Source: an uncultured bacterium (GTDB lineage: Bacteria; Patescibacteriota; Microgenomatia; UBA1400; PJMF01). Taken from it: DNA of 6,460 nucleotides. The stretch covers positions 1 to 6,460 of the forward strand of contig CAITDX010000050.1 of NCBI GenBank assembly GCA_903891335.1, written 5' to 3'. The notes under the pieces are model-generated. The model was not told the origin of the DNA and made no database searches. It saw only the letters and a program-made list of their open reading frames with translations. Of this stretch, positions 5,995-6,460 are shown piece by piece. Position 1 is the first letter of the stretch; every line of letters starts with the position of its first letter. The translations under genes and the position numbers were made by a program.

Positions 5995-6460
5995 ATGTCA
6001 TTTTTTAGCAAAAACGACCCTCAGCTCACTGATACTGCTGCCATTACGTTGCGTCAGCGACAGTTACTCGAGCAATGGAAAGAAGATGACTTGAGTCATC
6101 TTTTTACTGTTGATCGTGATTTAGCTGCTGCAAATCAGCGTAACTGTGAAAATATGATCGGGGCGGTTTCTGTGCCGGTTGGTCTGGCTGGGCCAATCAT
6201 GATCCATGATCAAGAGCGCAATCTTAGTCAGGAATACTTCGTGCCCCTAGCCACAACAGAAGGAGCATTGGTGGCAAGTGTTAGTCGCGGTTTGAAGGCA
6301 ATTGGTCAAGCCCAAGGAGCAAACGTGTGGGTGGAGCAAATTGGTATGACTCGAGCTCCCGTATTTGCTTTTGCCGATGGTCACGCTGCGAGAAAATTTG
6401 TGCGATTTTTACAGACAACAGACACTCAAGCAAAAATAGCGACCGTCACTGAGGCGACCA
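5995..6460 (+). CDS. hmgA: HMG-CoA reductase, class I (N-terminal part, cut by right edge)
   Basis: This enzyme reduces HMG-CoA to mevalonate with two NAD(P)H, the committed step of the mevalonate route to isoprenoids. 155 codons are visible, roughly the first third to two fifths of a protein of about 400 residues. Class I features are clear: ENMIGAVSVPVGLAGP (52-67, substrate-binding signature), PLATTEGALVASVSRG (84-99) containing the catalytic glutamate E89, and IGMTRAPV (116-123). Class II enzymes instead have a VEEPSVVAAAS-type segment. There is no N-terminal membrane domain, so the protein should be soluble as in archaea. The ATG at 5995 leaves about 50 residues before the first signature, normal for soluble forms. 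No Shine-Dalgarno site precedes it, so it may be translated from a leaderless or short-leader message. It is divergent from the prenyl synthase. The NAD(P)H-binding domain and the other catalytic residues (Lys, Asp, His) lie outside the visible part or cannot be assigned. Confidence 0.93.
   Translation, partial: MSFFSKNDPQLTDTAAITLRQRQLLEQWKEDDLSHLFTVDRDLAAANQRNCENMIGAVSVPVGLAGPIMIHDQERNLSQEYFVPLATTEGALVASVSRGLKAIGQAQGANVWVEQIGMTRAPVFAFADGHAARKFVRFLQTTDTQAKIATVTEAT

Noticed and set aside
1..6460. Alternative genetic code (TGA as Gly or Trp)
   Set aside because: All five complete genes read through with the standard bacterial code, keep their motifs and end at TAA.
1..6460. CRISPR array, tRNA or rRNA gene, insertion sequence or defence system
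   Set aside because: No spaced direct repeats, no transposase or defence motifs and no long RNA-like structure were seen; the gaps between genes are too short to hold them.

Overview
The window looks like a piece of a small, AT-rich, tightly packed bacterial chromosome. Six protein genes fill nearly all of it, separated by gaps of 8 to 46 bases, and all five visible stop codons are TAA. Peptidyl-tRNA hydrolase is of the bacterial Pth1 type, which argues for a bacterium. An archaeal/eukaryotic-style ATP-dependent DNA ligase and a class I HMG-CoA reductase sit close by. That mixture, the short intergenic gaps and the scarcity of Shine-Dalgarno sequences fit a Candidate Phyla Radiation (Patescibacteria) genome, possibly Microgenomates-like. 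This assignment is inference. TGA is not read as an amino acid in any gene here, which argues against Gracilibacteria/Absconditabacteria.

Layout: (1) Bases 1-91 hold a possible gene tail and a candidate promoter. (2) Bases 92-1951, plus strand, encode a full-length ATP-dependent DNA ligase, followed by a weak hairpin with a T-run. (3) Bases 1981-3084, minus strand, encode a GT28/MGDG-synthase-like glycosyltransferase that converges on the ligase. (4) A 46-base divergent promoter region leads on the plus strand to pth (3131-3685) and, 8 bases later, an MFS-type membrane transporter (3694-4896). (5) Bases 4918-5958, minus strand, encode a trans-polyprenyl diphosphate synthase that converges on the transporter. 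(6) After a 36-base divergent gap, the first 155 codons of a class I HMG-CoA reductase run off the right edge.

Functional picture: HMG-CoA reductase (committed step of the mevalonate pathway) and the polyprenyl synthase (chain elongation) belong to one isoprenoid route and are transcribed divergently from a shared short intergenic region. The glycosyltransferase probably glycosylates a membrane lipid, so about half of the window concerns envelope lipids. The ligase and Pth are housekeeping genes for DNA replication/repair and translation.

I found no RNA gene, CRISPR array, insertion sequence, defence system or clearly novel system. The points worth a second look are the archaeal-type character of the ligase and HMG-CoA reductase, unusual residues in the prenyl synthase and Pth, and the near-leaderless gene starts.
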